Origin: CAITNM01 sp037138055
Lineage (GTDB): Bacteria > Pseudomonadota > Alphaproteobacteria > Paracaedibacterales > CAITNM01
Length of the DNA stretch: 64,000 nucleotides
Direction: 5' to 3'
NCBI GenBank assembly: GCA_037138055.1
Contig: JBAXJB010000001.1
Location: forward strand, 1 to 64,000
The notes beneath the pieces are model-generated. The model saw only the letters and a program-made list of their open reading frames with translations, had not been told where the DNA came from and made no database searches. Positions 25,977-34,815 of this stretch are shown piece by piece. The translations under genes were made by a program, and so were the position numbers. Within the stretch, counting starts at the first letter, position 1. Each line of letters begins with the position of its first letter.

Positions 25977-27167
25977 ATGTCAAAAGAGAAATTTTCAAGG
26001 AACAAACCGCACTGTAACATAGGAACGATTGGTCACGTTGACCATGGAAAGACATCGTTAACAGCGGCGATTACAAAAGTATTAGCTGAAAGCGGTGGCG
26101 CACAATTCATGGCGTATGACCAAATTGACAAAGCACCAGAAGAAAGAGCGCGCGGAATTACGATTTCGACGGCACACGTTGAGTATGAAACAGCGAATCG
26201 TCACTATGCACACGTTGACTGCCCAGGACACGCTGACTATGTAAAGAACATGATCACCGGTGCTGCACAGATGGACGGAGCAATTTTGGTAGTATCAGCA
26301 GCTGATGGCCCAATGCCTCAAACACGTGAGCATATTTTGTTGGCGCGTCAGGTTGGAGTTCCAGCATTGGTTGTGTTCATGAACAAAATTGACATGGTTG
26401 ATGACGAAGAATTGGCTGACTTGGTTGAATTAGAAGTTCGTGAACTTCTTTCGCTATACGGCTTTCCAGGAGATACTATTCCAATCATCAGAGGTTCTGC
26501 ATTGTGTGCACTAGAAAGCCGCGATGATGCAATCGGTAGAGAAGCAATTCTAAAGCTTATGGCTGAAGTTGATGCATCTATTCCACAGCCGGCACGTGCT
26601 GTTGATAAGCCATTCCTGATGCCAATTGAGGATGTGTTCTCAATTTCAGGTCGTGGTACGGTTATTACAGGTCGTGTAGAGCGCGGTATTGTGAACGTTG
26701 GCGACGAAATGGAAATCATTGGAATTCGTCCAACGACAAAGACAATTGTAACGGGCGTGGAAATGTTCCGTAAGCTGCTTGATCAAGGTCAGGCTGGTGA
26801 TAACATCGGTGCACTTCTTCGTGGTACAAAGCGTGAAGATGTAGAGCGTGGTCAAGTATTGGCGAAACCAGGAAGCATAACGCCACACACAAACTTTGAA
26901 GCAGAAGCATATATTCTGACCAAAGATGAAGGTGGACGTCACACACCATTTTTCACGAACTATCGTCCACAGTTTTACTTCCGTACAACGGACGTAACAG
27001 GCGTGGTAACGTTGGCAGCAGGTACCGAGATGGTAATGCCTGGAGATAACGTGAATGTGAATGTGGAATTGATTGCACCAATAGCAATGGACGAAGGTTT
27101 ACGTTTCGCAATTCGCGAAGGTGGACGTACTGTCGGTGCTGGTGTCGTTGCTAAAATTCAAAAATAA
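25977..27167 (+). CDS. tuf: Elongation factor Tu
   Basis: 396 aa. GTPase motifs GHVDHGKT (P loop), DCPGHADYV and NKIDMVD are present, followed by the two beta-barrel domains. EF-Tu delivers aminoacyl-tRNA to the ribosome. AAGGGATT precedes ATG 25977. The downstream terminator is strong. Confidence 0.99.
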   Translation: MSKEKFSRNKPHCNIGTIGHVDHGKTSLTAAITKVLAESGGAQFMAYDQIDKAPEERARGITISTAHVEYETANRHYAHVDCPGHADYVKNMITGAAQMDGAILVVSAADGPMPQTREHILLARQVGVPALVVFMNKIDMVDDEELADLVELEVRELLSLYGFPGDTIPIIRGSALCALESRDDAIGREAILKLMAEVDASIPQPARAVDKPFLMPIEDVFSISGRGTVITGRVERGIVNVGDEMEIIGIRPTTKTIVTGVEMFRKLLDQGQAGDNIGALLRGTKREDVERGQVLAKPGSITPHTNFEAEAYILTKDEGGRHTPFFTNYRPQFYFRTTDVTGVVTLAAGTEMVMPGDNVNVNVELIAPIAMDEGLRFAIREGGRTVGAGVVAKIQK

Positions 27168-27204
27168 TTGGATCTCAGCGTAAGTTGAGAGATGAAAAAT
27201 TATG

Positions 27205-27238
27205 AAACCCCTATTAGCTTATGCTAGTAGGGGTTTTT
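27205..27238. terminator. Intrinsic terminator after tuf
   Basis: AACCCCTA(T)TAGC pairs with GCTAGTAGGGGTT around a short ATT-rich loop, followed by a T run. The A-rich left flank may let it also serve the convergent LysR gene. Confidence 0.9.
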
Positions 27239-27245
27239 ATTATCT

Positions 27246-28067
27246 TCATCTTGCAAAAATTTTATGGCATTGACTAATGAAATTATTAAGTCGCTGTTGA
27301 AGAGCTTCTCCAGCAGAACGATGCAACGCCAAAACTCTGTAACTAGATGGTTTTGGCTGCCATTCAACTGGGTGCAAATTCATTTTAAGTGCTAAAAAAT
27401 CTGGAAGAAAGCCAACTTCATTTGAACATGCGCATATGTCTGCAATTAAAGACCAGCTTGGAATTCGTGCTTTAATTTCTAAGCGATTTTTATAAAGATG
27501 TTCCCATCGTTGTATAAGGCTTAAAACTTCCACTTGATTTTCTGGCAAAATAACAGGCCCTATAGGCGTATTCGCAGAAGAAGAATAAAGCTGAAAAAAT
27601 CCTACTCCTACTTCAACAGATGTCGCTTCTTCCCAAGGTGCGTTATCTGGCACAAGTGCAATATCTGCTTCGTCCCTTAGAACTGCGCCGTAAGCACGAT
27701 CAGGGCGCATTAAGTTAAGGTTAACTGACTCAATAGACAAAAGCGCCGGAACAACAACACGTGCTATAGCATGGGTGGTCGCAAGGCGAATAGGTCTAGG
27801 ACTGTCTATTGCAATAGAATCTCGAAATTTTTTCAGCCACTCTTCAGCTTTGGGGACAAGAGTAGAGCCCTCGTGAGTTAAGCGGAAGCATCTTTTTTCA
27901 TGAGTGCATAGTGGACGCTCAAAAGCTGCTTCTACTCGTAAAATAGCTGTGCTTGCCGCGCTTTGGCTTAAGTTATGAAAGGATGCAGCTTTGCTTAAGC
28001 TTTTTAAGTGTGCAGCTGTTATAAAAAGCTCTAAATCAGAAATTCGTAGGTGGCTTAAGCGATTCAT
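27246..28067 (-). CDS. LysR-family transcriptional regulator
   Basis: 273 aa. The N-terminal winged helix-turn-helix (about 9-67) has SLSKAASFHNLSQSAASTAI, the LysR recognition-helix pattern, followed by a shortened effector-binding domain (typical members are about 300 aa). It is divergent from the ATP/ADP translocase with a 94-bp gap holding a perfect dyad. LysR genes commonly regulate their divergent neighbour, so the translocase is the prime candidate target. The inducer is unknown. Confidence 0.85.
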   Translation of the reverse strand: MNRLSHLRISDLELFITAAHLKSLSKAASFHNLSQSAASTAILRVEAAFERPLCTHEKRCFRLTHEGSTLVPKAEEWLKKFRDSIAIDSPRPIRLATTHAIARVVVPALLSIESVNLNLMRPDRAYGAVLRDEADIALVPDNAPWEEATSVEVGVGFFQLYSSSANTPIGPVILPENQVEVLSLIQRWEHLYKNRLEIKARIPSWSLIADICACSNEVGFLPDFLALKMNLHPVEWQPKPSSYRVLALHRSAGEALQQRLNNFISQCHKIFAR

Positions 28068-28096
28068 GCTTTTATAAGACCTATATATCTATTTTT

Positions 28097-28122
28097 TCGA
28101 TATTGCATATTAATTATATCGA
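28097..28122. promoter_or_regulatory. Perfect 7-12-7 inverted repeat, candidate LysR operator
   Basis: TCGATAT (28097-28103) and ATATCGA (28116-28122) are exact reverse complements with a 12-nt AT-rich centre. The dyad lies in the middle of the LysR-translocase gap and several T-N11-A spacings fit it. A second pair, TATTG/CAATA (28101-28105 and 28123-28127), overlaps. Confidence 0.55.
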
Positions 28123-28161
28123 CAATACAAAAAATCAGCAATGTAATATGATGACTATATT

Positions 28162-29592
28162 ATGAAACTAAAAAGCAAAGCAGCAGTAATGAAAGCTCAA
28201 GAGAAGATTCTTCAATTTTTTATTCGCATATGTCGGTTTAATTTTGGCACATTTGAAAAAGAAGAATTCAAAAAGTTCTTACGAATGGGAAGTATTTTTG
28301 CGCTTATTATTGGGGTTTATTGGACCCTTCGTCCTTTAAAAGATTCTATTTTTATGCAATTGGTCGATAAAATGTATCTGCCATACGCAAAAACTATTTC
28401 AGTATTGGCATTGCTGCCATTAGTGATGTTTTATACAAAATTATTGGGAAGAACATCGCGAGAAAAAATGTTGGTCATATTGCCAGCTTTTTATGGCATT
28501 AGCATTTTATGTTTTGGCATTCTTATTGGTGCTGCGCAGGCATCCCCTGAAGAAATAGCTGCTCGTTCAATGGTTCCATTTATAGCTACTCAAGCACTGG
28601 GGTACATTTGGTATATGTTTGTCGAAAGCTTTGGCTCACTTGTTGTTGCATTATTTTGGGCTTTTGCAACTGACACAACCGAAGCTCCTTCAGCAAAAAG
28701 AGGTTTTCCTTTAGTTGTGGCAATTGGTCAAATGGGCGGAATTCTTTTTCCTTATACAATTGGAGGCCTTCCTCATCGGCTTGGGCTGGAAACGGACACT
28801 CTTTCCATGAGTATTCTTGGGATTCTATGCCTTACACTTATTCCTTTAGTTAAATACTTTTTAAAAGTAACACCCAGTAATCTTTTGACCTCATTCGGTG
28901 AAAACACCAAAAAAGAAGAAACAAATCACGAACCAGGTTTCTTTGAAGGTTTAAAATTAATGCTAGCTCACCGTTATTTGGTTTGTATTTTTGCGGCAAA
29001 TTTTATTTATGAACTGATTGTTACCATCTTTGATTTTAATTTTAAACTAGCAGCAGGCACAGCCTATACAGGTGTGGCGCTTAGTAATTACTTAAGTCTT
29101 TATGCATCAAGCGTGAACACTGTTTCATTATTATGTTTGCTTTTAGGCATAAGCAATGTAACGCGCTTTTTAGGTGTTGGAGTGGCCTTGGCTTCTATGC
29201 CAATTATTGTAGGCTTTGCTTTGTTTGGATTTTTAACACTTGATTCATTGTCATTCTTATTTGCGTTAATGGTTGGATCGAAAGCCATTAATTACGCTCT
29301 AAACGGTCCAGCTTTGAAGCAGCTTTATATTCCCACAACTTCTGATGTGCGTTTCAAAGCACAAGCATGGATTGAAACTTTTGGCTCACGCGCTTCAAAA
29401 GAAGCTGGCTCACTATTCAACATGTTGTTAAGGCCTATGCAGTCCATTTTTGGGGTAGTAGCAGGTAGAGCTCATTATCTTACTCTAAGTGGAGCCATTG
29501 GCTTTCCATTACTAGTGTTGTGGTTTGCGATTGCAGTTTATTTAGGGAGAAATTTCCATAAAGCAATTGATGAGAAAAAAGTGATTTGTTAG
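28162..29592 (+). CDS. tlc: NTT-family ATP/ADP translocase (Tlc-type)
   Basis: 476 aa, about 12 TM helices. WTLRPLKDSIF (about 54-64) is the signature of nucleotide transporters of Rickettsia, Chlamydia and plastids; a YELIVTIFDFNFK segment near 282 and a KAINYALNGPALKQL segment near 380 also match the family. Members exchange host ATP for ADP or import nucleotides or NAD across the inner membrane. Presence strongly suggests an intracellular life style. Substrate cannot be told from the family alone. ATG 28162 is used; Met10 is an alternative. Confidence 0.93.
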   Translation: MKLKSKAAVMKAQEKILQFFIRICRFNFGTFEKEEFKKFLRMGSIFALIIGVYWTLRPLKDSIFMQLVDKMYLPYAKTISVLALLPLVMFYTKLLGRTSREKMLVILPAFYGISILCFGILIGAAQASPEEIAARSMVPFIATQALGYIWYMFVESFGSLVVALFWAFATDTTEAPSAKRGFPLVVAIGQMGGILFPYTIGGLPHRLGLETDTLSMSILGILCLTLIPLVKYFLKVTPSNLLTSFGENTKKEETNHEPGFFEGLKLMLAHRYLVCIFAANFIYELIVTIFDFNFKLAAGTAYTGVALSNYLSLYASSVNTVSLLCLLLGISNVTRFLGVGVALASMPIIVGFALFGFLTLDSLSFLFALMVGSKAINYALNGPALKQLYIPTTSDVRFKAQAWIETFGSRASKEAGSLFNMLLRPMQSIFGVVAGRAHYLTLSGAIGFPLLVLWFAIAVYLGRNFHKAIDEKKVIC

Positions 29593-29662
29593 AAAGGGAG
29601 CCACTATAACTTCTTTTTACAAACTGATAGACTCCTTTCATGCGTAGTATTTATGTTTTTTT

Positions 29663-30352
29663 ATGAGCAATGTCTTAAAATCGCTTGGGTGCGATTATAT
29701 TTACCAAGATACTCCGGTAGATTTTAAAAGTGCACCGGCAGTTGCCCGTTCAAATGTTCAATCTGAACATCCGGCATATGCTTGCAAAACGTTGGAAGAG
29801 CTTAAAAATGCTATGCTTACTTTTAAAGGATGTGCATTAAAAGAAACAGCCATTAACACCGTTTTTTGTGATGGTAATCCAAAAGCGGATGTTATGTTGG
29901 TTGGCGAAGCTCCCGGAGCAGATGAGGATGCACAAGGTCTGCCTTTTGTTGGACAAAGCGGGCAGCTTCTTTGTAAAATTTTTCAAGCAATTGGCTTGCC
30001 CCGTGACAAGCTATATATTTCAAATATTCTACCGTGGAGACCACCTGGAAATCGCACGCCAACAAATGAAGAAATTGCAATTTGTCAGCCATTTATTGAA
30101 CAGCATATTCATTTGGTAAAACCAAAACTGCTGGTTTTTTTAGGGGGTGTTTCGGCAAAAACACTTTTAAAAACAACTGAAGGAATTACCAAACTACGCG
30201 GTCAATTTCACGAATACAAAACGCAGCATGGGGATGTTATTCCTTGTTTTGCAACTTATCATCCGGCGTATTTAATGCGTTCACCTGGACAAAAAGCCCA
30301 GGTGTGGCATGACATGTTGAAAATAAAGTTGCGGTTGTTGGCTAACGCTTAG
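29663..30352 (+). CDS. Family 4 uracil-DNA glycosylase, alphaproteobacterial type
   Basis: 229 aa. GEAPGADEDAQGLPFVGQSG (motif 1) near 80-100, NILPWRPPGNR near 123, and YHPAYLMR (motif with catalytic His) near 202 define the iron-sulfur uracil-DNA glycosylase family. It removes uracil from DNA to start base-excision repair. The first Cys region reads FKGC instead of CxxC. Together with dut (39115-39546) it protects against uracil in DNA. Its stop overlaps the stop of the convergent MFS gene. Confidence 0.92.
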   Translation: MSNVLKSLGCDYIYQDTPVDFKSAPAVARSNVQSEHPAYACKTLEELKNAMLTFKGCALKETAINTVFCDGNPKADVMLVGEAPGADEDAQGLPFVGQSGQLLCKIFQAIGLPRDKLYISNILPWRPPGNRTPTNEEIAICQPFIEQHIHLVKPKLLVFLGGVSAKTLLKTTEGITKLRGQFHEYKTQHGDVIPCFATYHPAYLMRSPGQKAQVWHDMLKIKLRLLANA

Positions 30353-31674
30353 TAATCAAGCTTAGGGTGCGAATCTTTACATAGTCTCAAAAGCAACCAG
30401 CTTAACAGCAAGCATACTGGCACTGCGTATATTGCTTGTTGATAATCTGCAGCAGAATACATACGTGCGCCTGCGCTATCTAATGACCCAGTCCAACCAC
30501 TATCTAAAATCCATCCCATTAGGGGCTGAAATATAACGCCGCTCAGCATAACAATGGCATTTGTATAAGCCATAGCTGTTCCGCTTATTTGGTTTGATGT
30601 ACGTTCTTTTACAACACTAAAGCAAAGAACCTGTCCGCCAAGCCATAAACCACCTAAGAACAATGCGGCAACCGTTGGAAAGTACCCAATGCTTTGCGCA
30701 TATGATCCCACAAAAAAGCATACAGCACTGGCTATTGCTGACATTTTCATCATCTTGATATAGCTTTTTTGCTTGAAGGCGAGTTTTGCAATAATTGGGC
30801 TGCCTATTGCCATCCCAATAAATACCATTGTGCTTGCAAATGACGCCCATTCATTATTAACTTCTAAAGAATTCATTAAGAAGGGAACTGCCCATAATTC
30901 AGCGAATGAAGATATTGGTACATACATTAATCCACCAATAACTGCAGCTAAAAAGATCTGTTTGTCTGAAGCTAAAATGAATAATGATTTGCGTAATCCG
31001 GCTGCTGACTCAGGTGTTTTTGATTTGCTCAAAGATCCTTTTTTTGGTTTATTACGAATAAGTGTCCAGCAAAGAATTGTTACGGCAAGTCCTGCATAAG
31101 CTAACCATAAGGTCGCTTGTTGCCAAGTGGTATAGTTCACTAATTTTGCCAAGGGGACGCCAGCGAAGGTGCCGCCAATTGTGCCAAGCATGTTTGTAAG
31201 CCCTGCTATAAAAGCAAATCTTCCCGCGGAAAACCAATCACTGGCTAATTTTAGGCAAGCAATAAATGCACATGCAGAACCTGCACCCACTAAAAACCGT
31301 GCAATTTCAGCGACTGTAATATCAGTTGTTGTGGCAAAAATCCAAGTTCCCGTTGTGCACAGAATGCATGAGATCGTTATTACTAATCTGGCTCCAATTT
31401 TATCAAGCAGCATTCCACAAGGAATTTGCAATGGCACATATGCCCAATAATAAATTGATGTAAGCAGCCCTAGCCTAGTAGCGTTAATGGAAAAAGTGTC
31501 CATAATGTCCTGAGCCATTACACCGGCGCCTGCGCGCAATATCATTTCGTACCAATAAAAAATTGCAGCAGCTACCCATACAGCCCATGCATTAACAATT
31601 ACCGGCTTTCGATTTGTGTTGGTGGGTGAGGGAACTTTGGGGTTACTTGAACTATGCATGCCTGACTTCTTCAC
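30349..31674 (-). CDS. MFS transporter (paralogue of 33132-34424)
   Basis: 441 aa, 12 TM helices. LRAGAGVMAQDI in TM1, YVPLQIPCGMLLDKIGARLV at the TM2-3 loop and RFLVGAGSACAFIACLKLASDWF in TM4-5 are shared with the third gene of this cluster. The pair forms a distinct MFS subgroup resembling carriers of intracellular Gammaproteobacteria and Rickettsiales. The substrate is unknown; host-derived amino acids or organic acids are plausible. Confidence 0.87.
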   Translation of the reverse strand: MKKSGMHSSSNPKVPSPTNTNRKPVIVNAWAVWVAAAIFYWYEMILRAGAGVMAQDIMDTFSINATRLGLLTSIYYWAYVPLQIPCGMLLDKIGARLVITISCILCTTGTWIFATTTDITVAEIARFLVGAGSACAFIACLKLASDWFSAGRFAFIAGLTNMLGTIGGTFAGVPLAKLVNYTTWQQATLWLAYAGLAVTILCWTLIRNKPKKGSLSKSKTPESAAGLRKSLFILASDKQIFLAAVIGGLMYVPISSFAELWAVPFLMNSLEVNNEWASFASTMVFIGMAIGSPIIAKLAFKQKSYIKMMKMSAIASAVCFFVGSYAQSIGYFPTVAALFLGGLWLGGQVLCFSVVKERTSNQISGTAMAYTNAIVMLSGVIFQPLMGWILDSGWTGSLDSAGARMYSAADYQQAIYAVPVCLLLSWLLLRLCKDSHPKLDY

Positions 31675-31721
31675 TTTAATTTTCCTTAAGTTTATGTGTT
31701 GGCGTTATTCGCGCTAAATTT

Positions 31722-33044
31722 CTATTTTTTACTAACAAATTGCATTGATTGAATTGCTATAAATCCAAAAATGCTAATTAGCATTAGGTAAAATGCAGGT
31801 GCCGTTAATAGCTCGGTTTTATAGATTAACCACGTGGAAAACCAAGGGGCCGTTCCACCAAAAATGGCGGCACTGACATTGCAAACAAAAGAACTGGCTG
31901 AATATCTGACATCCACAGGAAACAATTCAACAATTGCTACAGGCAGAACTCCATAAACAGCTGCCATGACAATGGCGAAAAACATTTGCATTAGCCAGCA
32001 CTGAAGAACATCACCTTGGGAAAAAATCACAAATGCCGGGTAAGATAAAATCAAAAAAGATGTAGCAGCAAAATACATGATTTTTTTATAACCAAACTTA
32101 TCGGCAGCTATTCCGAACATAGGAATGCATATGACCATGAAAAGTAAATTCACGGTGTTCATTTGCAAAGCTGTCTGAATAGGCATTTTTGCATAAGTTG
32201 TTAAATATGTTGTCATGAAAGAAAATAAAATATAAATGCCAACGACATCAAATAAGATAAATCCCATAGCTTGGGCAATTTTTTGTTTGTGATCTTTGAA
32301 AATAGCCATAATTGGCAGTCTAGTTTTTTCACTTATTGTGTTTTTCATGCTTTGAAAATATGGTGTTTCTTCTGTATTTTTTTGAATATAAACACCAGCA
32401 AATAAGGCAATTAAACCAAGCAAAAATGGAATTCTCCAGCCCCATGCTTGCAATTCATTTTCACTTAATATGTTGCTAAAAAGTACAGCCATAGCAGAGC
32501 CCATTAAAAAGCCAACTATTACGCCGACCGTAACTAAACTACCTGCAAAACTTCTTTTATCAGCATGTGCATGCTCAATGGCAAAAACAAATGATCCCCC
32601 GTAATTTCCGCCAACAGCAAGTCCTTGAACTAATCGGATAATTACCAAAAAGATTGGCGCTAGAAGGCCAATTTGCTGATAAGTGGGAATAACACCAAGT
32701 AAACAGGTAGAGATGGCCATCATGACAACTGATAGAGAGAGTGCCTTGCGACGTCCTAGTCTATCGCCAATATAACCAAAGAGAATAGCCCCGAGAGGGC
32801 GCATAATAAACCCAGTGGCGAACACAGCAAAAGCTGACATAATCTCCATGGTTTTATCGGCATGTGGAAAGAAATTTTTCCCAATAATTACTGCAAAATA
32901 GCCATAGACCGCGTAATCATACCATTCAAACATAGTGGCCAGAGCCCCTGCCGCAATGTTTCTATAGCTTGATTGTGTGGTGATTTCAACGGGACTATTT
33001 GTACTTTTCTTTTTAGCCACAAGCAAACCTTTTTCTAAACTCAT
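31722..33044 (-). CDS. MFS transporter, metabolite:H+ symporter (ProP-like) family
   Basis: 440 aa, 12 TM helices. FEWYDYAVYGYFAVIIG in TM1, GYIGDRLGRRKAL between TM2 and TM3, and VRLVQGLAVGGNYGGS in TM4 are typical of the MHS family, which includes ProP (proline/betaine), KgtP (2-oxoglutarate) and ShiA. It could import proline for PutA, but this is inference from family and genome content. It lies between two paralogous carriers on the same strand. Confidence 0.88.
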   Translation of the reverse strand: MSLEKGLLVAKKKSTNSPVEITTQSSYRNIAAGALATMFEWYDYAVYGYFAVIIGKNFFPHADKTMEIMSAFAVFATGFIMRPLGAILFGYIGDRLGRRKALSLSVVMMAISTCLLGVIPTYQQIGLLAPIFLVIIRLVQGLAVGGNYGGSFVFAIEHAHADKRSFAGSLVTVGVIVGFLMGSAMAVLFSNILSENELQAWGWRIPFLLGLIALFAGVYIQKNTEETPYFQSMKNTISEKTRLPIMAIFKDHKQKIAQAMGFILFDVVGIYILFSFMTTYLTTYAKMPIQTALQMNTVNLLFMVICIPMFGIAADKFGYKKIMYFAATSFLILSYPAFVIFSQGDVLQCWLMQMFFAIVMAAVYGVLPVAIVELFPVDVRYSASSFVCNVSAAIFGGTAPWFSTWLIYKTELLTAPAFYLMLISIFGFIAIQSMQFVSKK

Positions 33045-33131
33045 ATGCCTTATAAACCTTGAGTAATAACATATTCATGCCAATATAACAAAAATAGCAG
33101 TTTCAAACTGTATATTCGTTTGTGGGAATTT

Positions 33132-34424
33132 TTACTTTTTGTAAGTTTCTTGAATAAAGAAAACAATAACTCTGCCAAGCAGAAATGCAAAAAGCACTGC
33201 AGATAAGGCAAATTGATAATCTTTCAGTGCATAAAGCGGGGCGCCATCAGCACTAAAATTACCGTCCCATGAATAGTCAATTAATTTTCCAAGCAAGGGT
33301 TGAAAAATAAAACCGCTTGCCATGCAAAGTGCATTGGTGAACCCAACCGAAGTCGCACTGTATTTTCTCGGGTTATTTTCTTGAACAGTTGTAAAGTAAA
33401 GAATTGAAAAGCCAGAAGCAATTCCTGATAAAAACATTGCCGCAAGCACTGGGTAAAATGAAAGCCCAGGAGCATATAAAACGACAGAAAACCCGATGAA
33501 TGTCCAGGTGACAGACAGAGCCATAACCTTGCGACGGCTTTTCCAATAATCTGATAATTTAGAGCTTACTGAACAGCCAATAGCATATCCAACCAACACC
33601 ATAATGCCCCCACATGATGCTAATTCATTACTGATGCCGAAGCGTTGCATTAAATACGGAGTGCCCCATAATTCGGCAAAAACGCATAAGGGTAAAAACA
33701 TCATTAAGCTATATAGACCAACTAACCAGTTTTGAGGCTTTGCAGCAATAATTTTAAGACCATCTAAAAGACCGCCTTCTGCGCTTTGTGATTTTTTGTG
33801 ATCAGGTTTATCTTTTATCACGAACCAAGAAACAATCATTACAACAACACCAACTGCTGCGGCAATAAGCATGGCGTTACGCCATCCTTGACCATTGGAA
33901 AGTTTTGCGAAGGGAAACCCGGCGACCATTCCGCCAAAGGTTCCCATCATCATGGATATACCTGCGATGAAGGCAAATTTTGATTTATCAAACCAAACGG
34001 ATGCAATTTTTAAGCAGCAAATGTATGCACATGCTGAGCCAGCACCAATTAAAAATCTACCAAACTGCGCCCATACCACAGAATGACTAGTTGCAAAAAC
34101 AACGGCACCAATCACACAAAGGAGTGCCGAAATAGTTACAACCATACGTGGGCCAAATTTATCAGTGATGACGCCGCATGGAATTTGTAATGGCACGTAA
34201 GCAAAATAATAAAAAGCAATCAATGTACCAACAGCTCCTGCTGAAATGCCAAAGTCTGCTATAAGCTCATTGGTGATTACACCTGGCGATGCACGTAGAA
34301 TGTATTCATAAAGGTAAAATGACCAACCACAAGCAAGAATAAACCAGGCTTTTGAAGGAGCAGAAACATCTTCTCTCTTTTCATTTTTAACGCTGCTATC
34401 GTTTACCTTATTTGCCAAGGACAT
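33132..34424 (-). CDS. MFS transporter (paralogue of 30349-31674)
   Basis: 430 aa, 12 TM helices. It aligns clearly with the first carrier of this cluster: LRASPGVITNEL, YVPLQIPCGVITDKFGPRMV, RFLIGAGSACAYICCLKIASVWF. This indicates an older duplication with divergence. First in transcription order of the three. The substrate is unknown. Confidence 0.87.
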   Translation of the reverse strand: MSLANKVNDSSVKNEKREDVSAPSKAWFILACGWSFYLYEYILRASPGVITNELIADFGISAGAVGTLIAFYYFAYVPLQIPCGVITDKFGPRMVVTISALLCVIGAVVFATSHSVVWAQFGRFLIGAGSACAYICCLKIASVWFDKSKFAFIAGISMMMGTFGGMVAGFPFAKLSNGQGWRNAMLIAAAVGVVVMIVSWFVIKDKPDHKKSQSAEGGLLDGLKIIAAKPQNWLVGLYSLMMFLPLCVFAELWGTPYLMQRFGISNELASCGGIMVLVGYAIGCSVSSKLSDYWKSRRKVMALSVTWTFIGFSVVLYAPGLSFYPVLAAMFLSGIASGFSILYFTTVQENNPRKYSATSVGFTNALCMASGFIFQPLLGKLIDYSWDGNFSADGAPLYALKDYQFALSAVLFAFLLGRVIVFFIQETYKK

Positions 34425-34623
34425 ATTTTTCCCAAATCTCTTTTATCGTTAGTAACACTCAACAGTAGCATATAAAGAGCAAGCTAATCAAAAACTATGT
34501 TATTTTTTGAAGAAAATTAGCTTATATGTCTTAATAAGATTTTTAAATTTCAAAAAGAGGAATGCTCTTTAATAAAATTGCAAACTTTGCTGATAATAGG
34601 GTAGAAATTTTTTCTGTATTGCT

Positions 34624-34815
34624 ATGCACAGACTTCTGGAAATTTTATTTTTTTGTTCACTTGGGGCAACTATTATAGTCTTGGGGCTTGGGCTCAGCAC
34701 GATGTTTTCAAAGTCATCAAATCGTTTAGTGCTAAGCAATCGCCTTATGCGCTTGCGTGTTATGCTGCAAGGCCTTAGTATAATGCTGTTTCTATTATTA
34801 ATATTATTAAAGTGA
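34624..34815 (+). CDS. HIG1-type twin-transmembrane protein
   Basis: 63 aa with two hydrophobic segments (about 5-25 and 46-62) joined by a basic loop containing SNRLMRLRVMLQ. This is the pattern of alphaproteobacterial HIG1-domain proteins related to mitochondrial respiratory supercomplex factors. Its TGA overlaps the GTG start of lepA, implying translational coupling. No clear ribosome-binding site. Function in bacteria is poorly known; a link to terminal oxidases is suggested only by the mitochondrial homologues. Confidence 0.8.
   Translation: MHRLLEILFFCSLGATIIVLGLGLSTMFSKSSNRLVLSNRLMRLRVMLQGLSIMLFLLLILLK

Noticed and set aside
26348..26949. Antisense open frames within tuf
   Set aside because: Codon-bias shadows of a highly expressed gene; no start signals and no protein-like features.
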